This document shows, piece after piece, positions 34,909 to 43,943 of a DNA stretch of 64,000 nucleotides. The translations under genes and the position numbers were made by a program. Source of the DNA: Gallionella sp. GTDB lineage: Bacteria; Pseudomonadota; Gammaproteobacteria; Burkholderiales; Gallionellaceae. Each line of letters begins with the position of its first letter. Position 1 is the first letter of the stretch. Below the pieces are notes generated by a model, which did not search any database, was not told where the DNA came from, and worked only from the letters and a program-made list of their open reading frames with translations. The stretch lies in the NCBI GenBank assembly GCA_028707275.1, contig JAQTUP010000002.1:495198-559197 (forward strand), written 5' to 3'.

Positions 34909-35922
34909 TTACCCCTTTATTAAACTTCTCTTTTGCATATATCCGCGCACCAGGAAGTAGCCTATCAGCGCAACAGTACCGCCAACCACGATACTGGCCA
35001 GAACTGGGTAGCTTCCTTTACCGGTGACGCCTCCGATCCAAACATAACGTTCGAAAAGCGTACCAATGATAATACAGATAGCCACTGCATTGATAGCGGT
35101 AACATTATGACGAGGGCCCGGGAAGCAGAAGGCGACAAAGGGCACTACAAATTTCAACACCAGCATCGACCACCAGATAAAGGTGTAATCGCCGTCCTGC
35201 ATCGCAAACAAACGGTCAGTTTCATCAGGCAAGTTAGCATACCAGATGGTCAGATACTGAGCATCGAACGTGTAGATCCACAACAAGGTAAACGACAACA
35301 GCATCTGTGCCAGGTAGTTGTAAATCTTGTCAGGCACGGGCGTGACCAGCTTGCCACTGTTGTTCAAGACGTAAATCCAGACAGTGAGAAAAGCCAGGAA
35401 CAAACCAAAATTACTGATGAATTGTTGCAGTCCGTAAATCGCGCTGTGCCAGTGCGGTACCAACGTCATTTCAAAATCCCACGCAACCATCGTGCTGTAC
35501 AGAACGAAGAAGAAAGGGATCCAGGTCGCGACCTGATGAAAACGCTGAGCATCCTCAGGACTATTTTCACTCACGGCCTGGCGCTGAATAAACACCCAGT
35601 ACAAAGCCATCATGAACACCATACCCACCACTTCACGAGTCATTAACCAGTGAGGCTGATACCAGCCTGGCATGTGAGCTTCAGCGCCGACAGGAATATC
35701 CCACCATGGAAAGGTATGCGACCCTCCGGCCAGCAGCACCACCAGCAACACGAAGGCCAGCGGGAACAATGCATACAGCGATACTGCAAGATGACGCACA
35801 TTGAAACGCCACTGGGCACCGACCAGATGCAATACCGAACACAATGCCACGCCGCTTAACGCCAGCGATAACACCACCACGAAACTCACTGTCAAAACAG
35901 CCCAATTACTGTATGCCAACAT
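34909..35922 (-). CDS. actF: Alternative complex III subunit ActF
   Basis: Integral membrane subunit of the quinol:cytochrome c oxidoreductase ACIII. About 337 residues with some nine or ten membrane helices; conserved-looking pieces are TFPWWDIPVGAEAHMPGWY and VAWDFEMTLVPHWHSAIYGL. I used the ATG at 35922 (MLAYSNW), preceded by GGAGG; the open frame upstream adds 29 residues lacking hydrophobic character. It is the last gene of the cluster, 11 bases after actE. Confidence 0.9.
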   Translation of the reverse strand: MLAYSNWAVLTVSFVVVLSLALSGVALCSVLHLVGAQWRFNVRHLAVSLYALFPLAFVLLVVLLAGGSHTFPWWDIPVGAEAHMPGWYQPHWLMTREVVGMVFMMALYWVFIQRQAVSENSPEDAQRFHQVATWIPFFFVLYSTMVAWDFEMTLVPHWHSAIYGLQQFISNFGLFLAFLTVWIYVLNNSGKLVTPVPDKIYNYLAQMLLSFTLLWIYTFDAQYLTIWYANLPDETDRLFAMQDGDYTFIWWSMLVLKFVVPFVAFCFPGPRHNVTAINAVAICIIIGTLFERYVWIGGVTGKGSYPVLASIVVGGTVALIGYFLVRGYMQKRSLIKG

Positions 35923-35933
35923 TTTATAGCCTC

Positions 35934-36488
35934 CTATTTTGCCTGAGCCGCAGTGATTCCAGCCTGACCTTTTTGCAATACACGGCGCACGTAGTTCACG
36001 ACGTGCCAACGCTCTGTCGCCGACAAGTCATTGGCGTAGCTTGGCATCACCGCACCGCCCAAGGACATGTAACCAAAGATATAACCGTCCGGATATTCCT
36101 TGGGATTCCAGCTATGCATTTGATTAGTATTGGTTAAATCCCACGGCTTCATGACCAGCTTCTCACCCACCAGCCCGTCACCCGTACCTGATTTTCCGTG
36201 ACAAGGAGTACAGTAGATCGCGTACAGGCGAGCGCCCTGCGCCACAGATTTATCGTCAGCCGCGACAGGATTAACCATGTTGCGCGCAGCATCCTGATCC
36301 TTGACGAATACCATCGTACCGGCAACTGGCTGCGAACGCTTCGGAAACGGCGCCATACCAGGTTTTGTCGAATCAACGCTTTCCTGAGGCTTAATACTGA
36401 CCTGATTGGCCATATCCTGCGACCAGGGCCACGCCTGCGCCAGGCAAGGTACAAACATCAAAGTAATTGCTAAGGATAACTTTTTCAT
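35934..36488 (-). CDS. actE: Alternative complex III subunit ActE (monoheme cytochrome c)
   Basis: 184 residues with an exported signal (AITLMFVPCLAQA) and one heme c motif (CTPCH) in a cytochrome c domain; the distal Met is probably in GGAVMPSYANDL. In ACIII, ActE lies on the periplasmic side and hands electrons to soluble cytochromes or oxidases. It overlaps actD by 4 bases. Confidence 0.93.
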   Translation of the reverse strand: MKKLSLAITLMFVPCLAQAWPWSQDMANQVSIKPQESVDSTKPGMAPFPKRSQPVAGTMVFVKDQDAARNMVNPVAADDKSVAQGARLYAIYCTPCHGKSGTGDGLVGEKLVMKPWDLTNTNQMHSWNPKEYPDGYIFGYMSLGGAVMPSYANDLSATERWHVVNYVRRVLQKGQAGITAAQAK

Positions 36489-37015
36489 TTCCCTGCCTCT
36501 TCCTGAATTTCCAATGCCTTATGCTTGGTGAAAATTGCCTTTAATGCACTGATAGCCGCTTCTTCTGCTTCAACCAGAATCGCAATGTTATCAATCGAAA
36601 CTTTAGTGCTATACAGCGATGAACGTTTGGCAGGCAAACCGGCACATACGAGGAATCCCAAAATCGTGATGAACACGCCACCCAGAATAAACATTTCGTA
36701 GGTCAGAATGAAATTGGGCGGGAACGGAACGATAGGCTTCCCCCCCTTCATCTGCATATAAAAGTTAGCCTGAGCGCCGGAGATCAGGAAGAAGCCAAAC
36801 AACCCTCCCATCAGCGCGCCGACCAGGGTAAACCACTGCACATACACAGGCTTGTCACCCAAAAACGCCTCAACTTCAGGATGTTCAATCGGTGACTTCA
36901 CAATCATGTCATCATTGACATCGAAGCCTTTGATTTGTGCGCTACGCAATTCCTTGACGACAGCTTCCGCCTCATCAAAGTTGCCATACAACGCAAGTAA
37001 ATGACGTTTACTCAT
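36485..37015 (-). CDS. actD: Alternative complex III subunit ActD
   Basis: 176-residue DUF3341-type protein: a soluble N-terminal part (KRHLLALYGNFDEAEAVVKE) and two membrane helices (about 80-100 and 125-150) forming a hairpin. It links the membrane subunits in ACIII structures. Two bases separate it from actC. Confidence 0.92.
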   Translation of the reverse strand: MSKRHLLALYGNFDEAEAVVKELRSAQIKGFDVNDDMIVKSPIEHPEVEAFLGDKPVYVQWFTLVGALMGGLFGFFLISGAQANFYMQMKGGKPIVPFPPNFILTYEMFILGGVFITILGFLVCAGLPAKRSSLYSTKVSIDNIAILVEAEEAAISALKAIFTKHKALEIQEEAGK

Positions 37016-37017
37016 GA

Positions 37018-38382
37018 TTAGTGCGCTCCCTGTTCAGCAGTTTCATTCTTCTTCAGGTGCAAAGAACGGTGATAAACCATTTCCTTAACCTCATACATGG
37101 ATACGGATGGGAACACTTTGCAGAAGATCATGAACAACAAAGTAAACCAGCCAAAGCTCGCGAATACCAGTCCCCATGCAACCATGGAAGGCCATTGATC
37201 GTTATCCCATGTCCATGGATAGTAACCATGTGCGAAGGTAGGTGCGACGATCATCCAGCGCTCCAGCCACATCCCCAGATTCAACAGCAGCGATACGGCA
37301 AACAATACCGGAATATTGGTCTGGAAGCGCTTGAATGCGAACACCAATGGCACGACCGAACCGCAGAAAATCATTCCCCACCAGAATGGCGCATACGTGC
37401 CTGTAGCCTTTTGGATCAACACATCTTTCGACACTTGATCATGGCTATACCATACAGACGCGAATTCAACCGCATTCAGGTAAGTCCACACCATCGCGAT
37501 CGCAAAAGTCAGACGCACGATCTTTTTCAGGATGGGCTTGGTCATGTATTCCTCAAACTTGAACACATAGCGCAAGATGATGAACAGCGTGATGATCGCG
37601 GCACAACCGGAATACAGCGCACCTGCCACAAAGTAAGGAGGGAAAGACGTTACATGCCAGCCTGGTTGCTGTGACATACCGAAGTCAGAAGCCACGATGG
37701 AGTGTACGGACACCGCCAATGGGATCAGGAAACAGGCGATGGTCAGATAAGTCACGCGGAAATTGCGCCACTGACGATCCGTACCTTCCCAGCCCAATGC
37801 CAGCAAGGTGTACAGCTTCTTGCGCCAACCCGGGTGCATCGTGTCACGAACAATCGCCAGATCGGGAATCATACCGACGAACAGGAACAATACCGAAGAA
37901 CTCAGGTAAGTGAAGATGGCCATCGCGTCCCAAAGGAGGGGCGACTGAAAGTTAGGCCAGATACCTCGTTCGTTCGGGTAGGGCAGCGAATAATAAAACT
38001 GCCATAAACGACCGATGTGCACCATCACGAACAAACCGGCGGTCATCAAGGAGAACGTGGTCATCGCTTCGGCGAAACGGTAAATCGGCTTACGCCAGTC
38101 AGCATGCATCAGATGCAAGATGGCTGACAGTAACGTACCGGAATGGCTCATGCCGATCCAGAAAATGAAGGTGGCGATATACAACCCCCACACTTGGGGA
38201 TTGTTGACGTTTTCGACGCCCATACCAGTTTGGTACTGATATATTTCACAGCCCACACCAAAACCAAATGCCATGAGTGCAAAAAACAGGATCACCCAAT
38301 ACAGCTTACGCGGGTTTTCCAGGCTTTTCATCACGTCTTGGTTAATCTTCGCCCAAGCGATGTCTTCGCGAATATCTTTCAT
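37018..38382 (-). CDS. actC: Alternative complex III subunit ActC (NrfD-like)
   Basis: 454-residue polytopic protein of the NrfD/PsrC family, with about ten membrane helices. It forms the quinol-binding membrane core paired with ActB. Recognisable parts include FWIGMSHSGTLLSAILHLMH and IPLAVSVHSIVASDFGMS. It is the most hydrophobic gene of the cluster and lies between actB2 and actD. Confidence 0.94.
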   Translation of the reverse strand: MKDIREDIAWAKINQDVMKSLENPRKLYWVILFFALMAFGFGVGCEIYQYQTGMGVENVNNPQVWGLYIATFIFWIGMSHSGTLLSAILHLMHADWRKPIYRFAEAMTTFSLMTAGLFVMVHIGRLWQFYYSLPYPNERGIWPNFQSPLLWDAMAIFTYLSSSVLFLFVGMIPDLAIVRDTMHPGWRKKLYTLLALGWEGTDRQWRNFRVTYLTIACFLIPLAVSVHSIVASDFGMSQQPGWHVTSFPPYFVAGALYSGCAAIITLFIILRYVFKFEEYMTKPILKKIVRLTFAIAMVWTYLNAVEFASVWYSHDQVSKDVLIQKATGTYAPFWWGMIFCGSVVPLVFAFKRFQTNIPVLFAVSLLLNLGMWLERWMIVAPTFAHGYYPWTWDNDQWPSMVAWGLVFASFGWFTLLFMIFCKVFPSVSMYEVKEMVYHRSLHLKKNETAEQGAH

Positions 38383-38419
38383 TGTTATTCCTTAAGGTAG
38401 TTCCTGTTAGCTCAGCCGA

Positions 38420-39274
38420 CTAAACAGCGCTTTCGCGCACACGTTCCAGATACATCACCGAAGGGTAAGCGCGCAACTCTTCCAAAATCCGGTAGCCGCG
38501 CAAAACAGCCTTTTCATCCGATTCATCCTTCTCTTGCTTATCCTTGACCAGATCGACCTGCTGCGCTTCCCACTGCTTGTGGACGCGTGATTCAGGATTC
38601 ACCAGATTTCCAAAGGAAATTGCACCTGTCGGACAAGCTTGCTGGCAAGCTGTCTGTACTTCGCCTTCGCGAACGATGCGGCCTTCGCCCTTGGCGGTCA
38701 CCTTGGCGGCGGACAGGCGTTGCACGCAGAAGGTACATTTCTCCATCACACCCTTGCTGCGCACTGAGACATCCGGATTCATTTGCTGAGTCATCTCGGC
38801 AGGCCAGACCATCTCGTCAGTCGGATAGTCGTACCAGTTAAAGTAACGCACCTTGAACGGACAGTTGGCCGAGCAATAACGCGAACCGATACAGCGGTTG
38901 TAAATCTGTGAATTCAAGCCATCCGCCGTGTGGTTAGTCGCCGCTACCGGACATACCGTCTCACAGGGCGCCGCTTCACAATGCTGACACATCATCGGCA
39001 GGAACTGGAAGCCCTGATCCGGGAACTCGCGACCATCTTCGTCCCAGTAACGCTCGACGCGCATCCAGTGCATTTGCTGACCGTGCTGGAAACGTTCCTT
39101 GCCCACCACAGGGATATTGTTTTCCGCGAAACATGCCACGCTGCACGCATTGCATCCCGTGCAGGCATCCAGGTCAATGGCCATCGCCCACTTGTACGGA
39201 TCATGCGGCTTGTCATCGACAGGATGAGCGTGACGAACCTGCGACCAATTTTCTAGTAAATTACTTACCGACAT
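38420..39274 (-). CDS. actB2: Alternative complex III iron-sulfur subunit ActB2 (separate)
   Basis: 284 residues with four cysteine clusters of the polyferredoxin type: CTGCNACSVAC; CQHCEAAPCETVCP; CIGSRYCSANCP; and CTFCVQRL with CQQACP. In many ACIII complexes this domain is fused to the molybdopterin-like B1 domain as one ActB; here it is a separate gene 3 bases after actB1. It carries electrons from the quinol site to the hemes. It lacks a signal of its own, so it probably exports together with ActB1. Confidence 0.92.
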   Translation of the reverse strand: MSVSNLLENWSQVRHAHPVDDKPHDPYKWAMAIDLDACTGCNACSVACFAENNIPVVGKERFQHGQQMHWMRVERYWDEDGREFPDQGFQFLPMMCQHCEAAPCETVCPVAATNHTADGLNSQIYNRCIGSRYCSANCPFKVRYFNWYDYPTDEMVWPAEMTQQMNPDVSVRSKGVMEKCTFCVQRLSAAKVTAKGEGRIVREGEVQTACQQACPTGAISFGNLVNPESRVHKQWEAQQVDLVKDKQEKDESDEKAVLRGYRILEELRAYPSVMYLERVRESAV

Positions 39275-39277
39275 AAC

Positions 39278-41476
39278 TCAGACCTCCTTCGACAAATCGA
39301 CTTGATCGGTGGACACGCGCGCGGCTATCTTCCTGCCCATTTGCAGAGCGCCCGCAGACCCTTCATCCTTGACGACCAGCACACGCTGCCCGGTCTTTTT
39401 GATGTTGACACGCGTTTCATGCATCGCCAGCTCACCGGTTTCACGTTCAAAAACCGCATCCATAATCTGGAATGGATTCACGCCGTATCCCCTGGCATAA
39501 CGCCCCATCGCATCGTGACCACGCCCGACCGGGATGGAAATCGCTTCAGGATGTATGCCCGGGAACAGATAAACCTGCGCCTTGACAGAACCTGTCTTTG
39601 ACGTGACTTCGACAATATCGCCTTCGACGATGCCAAGCTCTGTCGCCTTCTTCGGGTGAACCTCAACCCATGAATCCCACACGATGGTTGTCAACGGGTC
39701 AGGCGACTCCTGCAACCAGGGTTGATTGGTATGACGCCCGTCACGCAAATTAGCCGTCACGCCCGGAATCAGATGCAATGGATATTGCTCATCTGCTGCC
39801 GCATGTGCCGGCAAAGTCAGACCAGCTGCACCGACATGCGCAGACAATGCGCCAGCCGTGCCCGCCAGCTTGACGATACCTTGCGTCAGTGTCGTGTTCC
39901 AGAAAGTATCGTCATCCGTTCCGCCGCCGCCCAATGCGCCCTTGTTTTGCAGCATGGCGCCACGCAGGTAAGCGTAGTAATCTTCAAAGCCCTTGTACTC
40001 ATCGGCTTTCTTCTGCTTAATCAGATTCAGCAGAATATCGCCCATACCACGAGTATTGGCGTGCAATCGCTCCATCAAAGGCTGCTGAATATTGATTTGC
40101 GCGCCTTCTGTCATATATTCGGGAACTTGCGTACCCCAGTCTTCCAGGGCGGAGTCCAGCGGCAACACCAGATCAGCTTGCAAAGCTGTTTCATCCAGGT
40201 AATGCGCGAACGCCACCTTGAAACCTGCCTTGGATAAATGATCCTTGAACTTGAACGCACCCGGTGCGGTAAAGACAGGATTGGCGGCGAAGTTAAACAA
40301 CACCTTGTACTTACCCGCCGCCAGACCATCGTTCAGCAACTTGAGCGCTGCGGTATTGCCCTTGGAGGGCGCCATTTGCGGGAACGGCACAGAAACGGGC
40401 GCTTCAATTGTCTTGCCCACGTTGCCCAACACCTGATTGAGCAAATTAATGGCCGCAGCATTTTGCGAGCCATGCGCATAACCTTCTGCCGCACTGCCCG
40501 CCAACACCAGACTGGGGCTGCGCAATTTCAACAGCGCTGCGATCTTGTCGATTTGTCCTGGAGACACGCCCGTTTCATGACTGACGCGCGCCTTATCGTA
40601 ACCCTTGACCAGTTCGGCCACATCACCTGTGGCCATGCCCAGCGCATTGATGATACCCAGCGCCAGAACGCCTTCGGTACCCGGCTTGACTGCCAGCCAG
40701 CGATCAGCGTTAGCACCCGTCAACGTCATTTTTGACTCGACTTGTATCAACACGCCGCGCTGGCCGTTCACGCCCTTGCGGAACTGAGCATACTGCTGCG
40801 AGAAGTGCACAGGAGATACCCAGCTACCCAGGAAATCCGCGCCGAAGGACAAGACTACCTGAGCCTTATCGAAGCGGTAACGCGGCATATCGACGCCATA
40901 CGCTTTTACGTTGGCCGCACGCGTCACTCCCGGTGCGACGGCTTCGTAGACGAAGTGATTTTTAGTGCCCAAAGATTCCAGGTAATTACCCAGCAAGGCC
41001 TTAAGATGTCCGCTCACGCCGCCGGACAGGAAGGCAATTTCCTCGCCCTGCACACCGCTTAGTTTCTCGGCGATCAGTGCATAGGCTTTTTCCCAGGTGA
41101 TCGTCTCACCTTTGCTGCCATTACGCAGCAACGGCTCACGCACTCGATCCGGGTTGTAATGGTGCTGAACGCCCGCCTGCCCCAGGGCACACAACTTGCC
41201 TTTATTGATCGCAGAATCAGGATTACCTTCCAGCTTCAGCACACGACCCTCGCGCACCCGGCCGTTGATACTGCACCCTGCGTCACACTGCGCACAAGTC
41301 GAGTTGAAATAAACCCCGATACCGGGAATCATGTAATCATTTGCTTCGACATAGGAAACCACAGTTTCCTTGCCGTCTTCGATGGAAGTGTTGCCGCAAC
41401 CGGAGAGCGCAACCGCCGCACCGCTCCAGCCCAACACCTTCAGAAAATCACGCCGATCAAAACCACTGTCTATCAT
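39278..41476 (-). CDS. actB1: Alternative complex III subunit ActB1 (molybdopterin-oxidoreductase-like)
   Basis: About 732 residues of the complex iron-sulfur molybdoenzyme fold. It has a twin-arginine signal (DRRDFLKVLGWSG) running into a lipobox-like LSGCGN, so a Tat-exported lipoprotein is likely. I prefer the ATG at 41476, preceded by GAGAGG, over that at 41509. Known ACIII ActB lacks molybdenum. A cysteine pattern C-x2-C-x3-C-x27-C starting NSTCAQCDAGC remains near residue 65, in the place where Mo enzymes hold a cluster. The C-terminal domain carries VHPKKATELGIVEGDIVEV. Confidence 0.92.
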   Translation of the reverse strand: MIDSGFDRRDFLKVLGWSGAAVALSGCGNTSIEDGKETVVSYVEANDYMIPGIGVYFNSTCAQCDAGCSINGRVREGRVLKLEGNPDSAINKGKLCALGQAGVQHHYNPDRVREPLLRNGSKGETITWEKAYALIAEKLSGVQGEEIAFLSGGVSGHLKALLGNYLESLGTKNHFVYEAVAPGVTRAANVKAYGVDMPRYRFDKAQVVLSFGADFLGSWVSPVHFSQQYAQFRKGVNGQRGVLIQVESKMTLTGANADRWLAVKPGTEGVLALGIINALGMATGDVAELVKGYDKARVSHETGVSPGQIDKIAALLKLRSPSLVLAGSAAEGYAHGSQNAAAINLLNQVLGNVGKTIEAPVSVPFPQMAPSKGNTAALKLLNDGLAAGKYKVLFNFAANPVFTAPGAFKFKDHLSKAGFKVAFAHYLDETALQADLVLPLDSALEDWGTQVPEYMTEGAQINIQQPLMERLHANTRGMGDILLNLIKQKKADEYKGFEDYYAYLRGAMLQNKGALGGGGTDDDTFWNTTLTQGIVKLAGTAGALSAHVGAAGLTLPAHAAADEQYPLHLIPGVTANLRDGRHTNQPWLQESPDPLTTIVWDSWVEVHPKKATELGIVEGDIVEVTSKTGSVKAQVYLFPGIHPEAISIPVGRGHDAMGRYARGYGVNPFQIMDAVFERETGELAMHETRVNIKKTGQRVLVVKDEGSAGALQMGRKIAARVSTDQVDLSKEV

Positions 41477-41515
41477 CACAGCCTCTCTGGTAAATTCTTG
41501 AATTTTCATGGCAGC

Positions 41516-42223
41516 TTACTTGTGGCACTGCCAGCAATCATTAGGACCCTTTGCCTTGACGACAGCAGACTTATCCTGCGCCACAGGCTTCTGGAAGCTG
41601 TACCAATAGGCCTGACCGGCTATTGGCGTGCCGCCTTCTGCCACGACAGGATGATCCTTCTCATGGCAAGTCGCACACCATCCCATAGACAAAGGCTTTT
41701 GGCGACGCGCCACAGTCATTTCCTTCACATCGCCGTGACAATATCCACAGGCTTCCTGAACGGGGCGATCTTGCTGCTCGACAAAGCGTTTGATGTGCCG
41801 CTCGTGGTTAAAACGCACGAAGTCGGGCAAATCGTGCACCTTCTTCCATGGAACCGCTTTCTTGGCATCCCAGTATTTGAACAATTCAACGATACGCGGC
41901 TTATTGCGCACAGACTCGATGCTCTGGTGGCAGCCTATGCATTTTTGCAAGGGAGGTATCCCGGCGACCGCACTGCGCCTGGCATAGGTATGGCAATACT
42001 GGCAATTGATCTCCATACCGCCCTTGAGCGGGTCGCTATTGGTCGGGTCGGCAGGATTGCGCAGACCGGCATGGCGATTATGGGGAAACTCGATAGGCTG
42101 CACAACTTGCGGGCCCAAAGCATCCTCGGTCGTCAGTGCAGGTTGCGGATTATTGGCAGCAAAACTGCTGACAGCCAGAAACAAACCTACCAGCAAGATA
42201 GGAAAACGTAAGAAACGATACAT
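41516..42223 (-). CDS. actA: Alternative complex III subunit ActA (pentaheme cytochrome c)
   Basis: About 235 residues with an N-terminal membrane/signal segment (FPILLVGLFLAVSSFAANN) and five CxxCH heme motifs: CQYCH, CIGCH, CGYCH, CATCH and CWQCH. It passes electrons between ActB and ActE. The start ATG at 42223 (MYRFLRF) has GGGGGAG upstream; the frame extends upstream to a TTG but without a signal-like sequence. First gene of actAB1B2CDEF. Confidence 0.94.
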   Translation of the reverse strand: MYRFLRFPILLVGLFLAVSSFAANNPQPALTTEDALGPQVVQPIEFPHNRHAGLRNPADPTNSDPLKGGMEINCQYCHTYARRSAVAGIPPLQKCIGCHQSIESVRNKPRIVELFKYWDAKKAVPWKKVHDLPDFVRFNHERHIKRFVEQQDRPVQEACGYCHGDVKEMTVARRQKPLSMGWCATCHEKDHPVVAEGGTPIAGQAYWYSFQKPVAQDKSAVVKAKGPNDCWQCHK

Positions 42224-42523
42224 CGTATGAACTCCCCCAGCAAACAAATGATCCCACGCCAATGATTGCTGGCATGAACGAACAGTCAAAACGGATTATT
42301 TTTGATGCGATGAGTCGCGAAACTAACTACTATCTGCTTTGGTTTTTAAAATCTGCAAAATCATGTCTTCGCGAACACAGCCGAATCATGTCTGGTTTAA
42401 AAAATAAAGTCAACCACGATTGTCCAGGCTGATTTAAGTTCCCTAAAAACTTATATATATTTCGACGAATTACATGATTTGCTTATATTCTTTACCTATC
42501 TAATTTAACAGGATTAACCGACC
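42224..42523. promoter_or_regulatory. Divergent promoter region between actA and a hypothetical gene
   Basis: 300 bases, AT-rich toward 42400-42510. It should hold the act promoter on the minus strand and one for the plus-strand gene. I see no clear hairpin or repeat; promoter boxes could not be fixed with confidence. Confidence 0.4.
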
Positions 42524-43153
42524 ATGGACGAAGAGCAGGCCGTACTCGATTTTTTTGCAAAACCGGAAAACCTGCCACTGGGCTTGTCTGTAGCCCTGCA
42601 AATGGATGAGATTCGCTGTCAGATGAACTCGCGTTTCTGGCAGGATTTTCAGCAGCGCCTGAACACGACCCTGCAAGGGACAGAATGGCAGACACAAGTC
42701 ACGGAAGACCGCAATGCGGCTGATGTACGGGTGGGTTTGCAATGCAAGTTGCACAAACCTCAGGAGCTTTGCCTGTTCCCCATGATGGAACAGCAATATA
42801 CAGGTGGAGACTGGCGAATATTTATGGGTTTGATGTGGCAGCGCCCCCCGGCTCCGGAGCAACTGGCTCTGGCAGCGGTATCCGCGCTCAAGCAATCTCT
42901 TACGGACGCCGGATTCGGACACAATGAAAATTTCCTCGCCTGGAAGTGGACACATTTTCATCCCAGGCGCCGCGATTTTTTGCTGCGCTATGCGCAACAG
43001 CCGGAAAAACTAATCAATGAGGTCGAATCGACTTTCGACTCATTGCTCGGCGCACACCGCGAGCTCATTGCAGCGGCCAACGCCGCGTTGAAAACTGCGC
43101 CGCGAAGCATGCCCATATCGCTGAATCAACTGCACCGCAAGCGGGAGAATTAA
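42524..43153 (+). CDS. Hypothetical protein, 209 residues
   Basis: No family recognised. It is soluble, without a signal or membrane segment, and ends in a basic tail (LHRKREN). Aromatic/histidine-rich segments include WDWRIF-like GGDWRIFMGLMWQRP and FLAWKWTHFHPRRRDFLLRY. The ATG at 42524 has only a weak ribosome binding site. It is convergent with the Nif3-like gene and divergent from actA; neighbours give no functional clue. Confidence 0.7.
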   Translation: MDEEQAVLDFFAKPENLPLGLSVALQMDEIRCQMNSRFWQDFQQRLNTTLQGTEWQTQVTEDRNAADVRVGLQCKLHKPQELCLFPMMEQQYTGGDWRIFMGLMWQRPPAPEQLALAAVSALKQSLTDAGFGHNENFLAWKWTHFHPRRRDFLLRYAQQPEKLINEVESTFDSLLGAHRELIAAANAALKTAPRSMPISLNQLHRKREN

Positions 43154-43163
43154 CAGGCTGCTG

Positions 43164-43910
43164 TCAGATCGGATTATCCTGATCAAAAAAGCGATGCTCC
43201 AGGCTGAATTTTTCTGCCAAATGTTCGCCCAGCACCTGCACACCCAAACGCTCGGTGGCGTGATGTCCTGCCGCGATAAAGGCCACGCCTGTTTCATGGG
43301 CGAGGTGATAGACCTGCTCGGAAATCTCGCCGGTGAGAAACACGTCCACACCCTGCGCGATGGCCGCCTCAAAATAACCTTGCGCCCCGCCACTGCACCA
43401 CGCCACTCGACGAATGAGCTTTTCGCCCTCGCCGAACACCTGTGGCGTGCGCTGCAAGTGCTGGCCGACACTGTGTGCGAACTGAGCCAGCGTCACCGGG
43501 CACGCCAAAACACCCTGACACGCGATACTCTGCTCGCCGAACCTGCCCTGCTCGGCCAGTCCCAGCAGTCGGCCCAGTTGCGCATTGTTGCCAAGTTCCG
43601 CATGCGCATCCAGCGGCAGATGGTATGCCAGCAGACTCACGTCATGCTTTAAAAGCTGAGCGATACGCTTCTTCTTGATACCCGCGACACAGGCATCCTC
43701 GTTGCGCCAGAAGTAACCATGATGCACCAGAAGCGCATCCGCCCCCCAGGCGACCGCCTCATCTATCACGGACTGGGACGCCGTGACCGCAGTGGCGATG
43801 CGCGATACGTCCGGGCGACCTTCCACCTGCATCCCGTTCGGGCTGTAATCCCTGAATTGATCGATTTTCAACAGGCTTGCGTTATAATTGAGCAGTTCGA
43901 TAAGCTTCAT
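43164..43910 (-). CDS. Nif3-like dinuclear metal centre protein
   Basis: About 248 residues of the NIF3/YbgI family (often labelled GTP cyclohydrolase I type 2 homolog), a toroidal hexamer with a two-metal site. Metal ligands appear in LLVHHGYFW, AYHLPLDAH and the C-terminal AGHHATERLG with the following Glu. The role is uncertain; YbgI has been tied to DNA repair or metal handling. The start ATG at 43910 (MKLIELL) fits the family. It is divergent from the protease gene, with 33 bases between the starts. Confidence 0.9.
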   Translation of the reverse strand: MKLIELLNYNASLLKIDQFRDYSPNGMQVEGRPDVSRIATAVTASQSVIDEAVAWGADALLVHHGYFWRNEDACVAGIKKKRIAQLLKHDVSLLAYHLPLDAHAELGNNAQLGRLLGLAEQGRFGEQSIACQGVLACPVTLAQFAHSVGQHLQRTPQVFGEGEKLIRRVAWCSGGAQGYFEAAIAQGVDVFLTGEISEQVYHLAHETGVAFIAAGHHATERLGVQVLGEHLAEKFSLEHRFFDQDNPI

Positions 43911-43943
43911 ATTTATTCCTGATAAAGTTAACACCATCCCACC

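Noticed and set aside
41159..42211. Long plus-strand open frame (350 codons) opposite actA and actB1
   Set aside because: It mirrors well-supported genes with five heme motifs and a Tat signal on the other strand. Its own translation resembles no protein and has no ribosome binding site.
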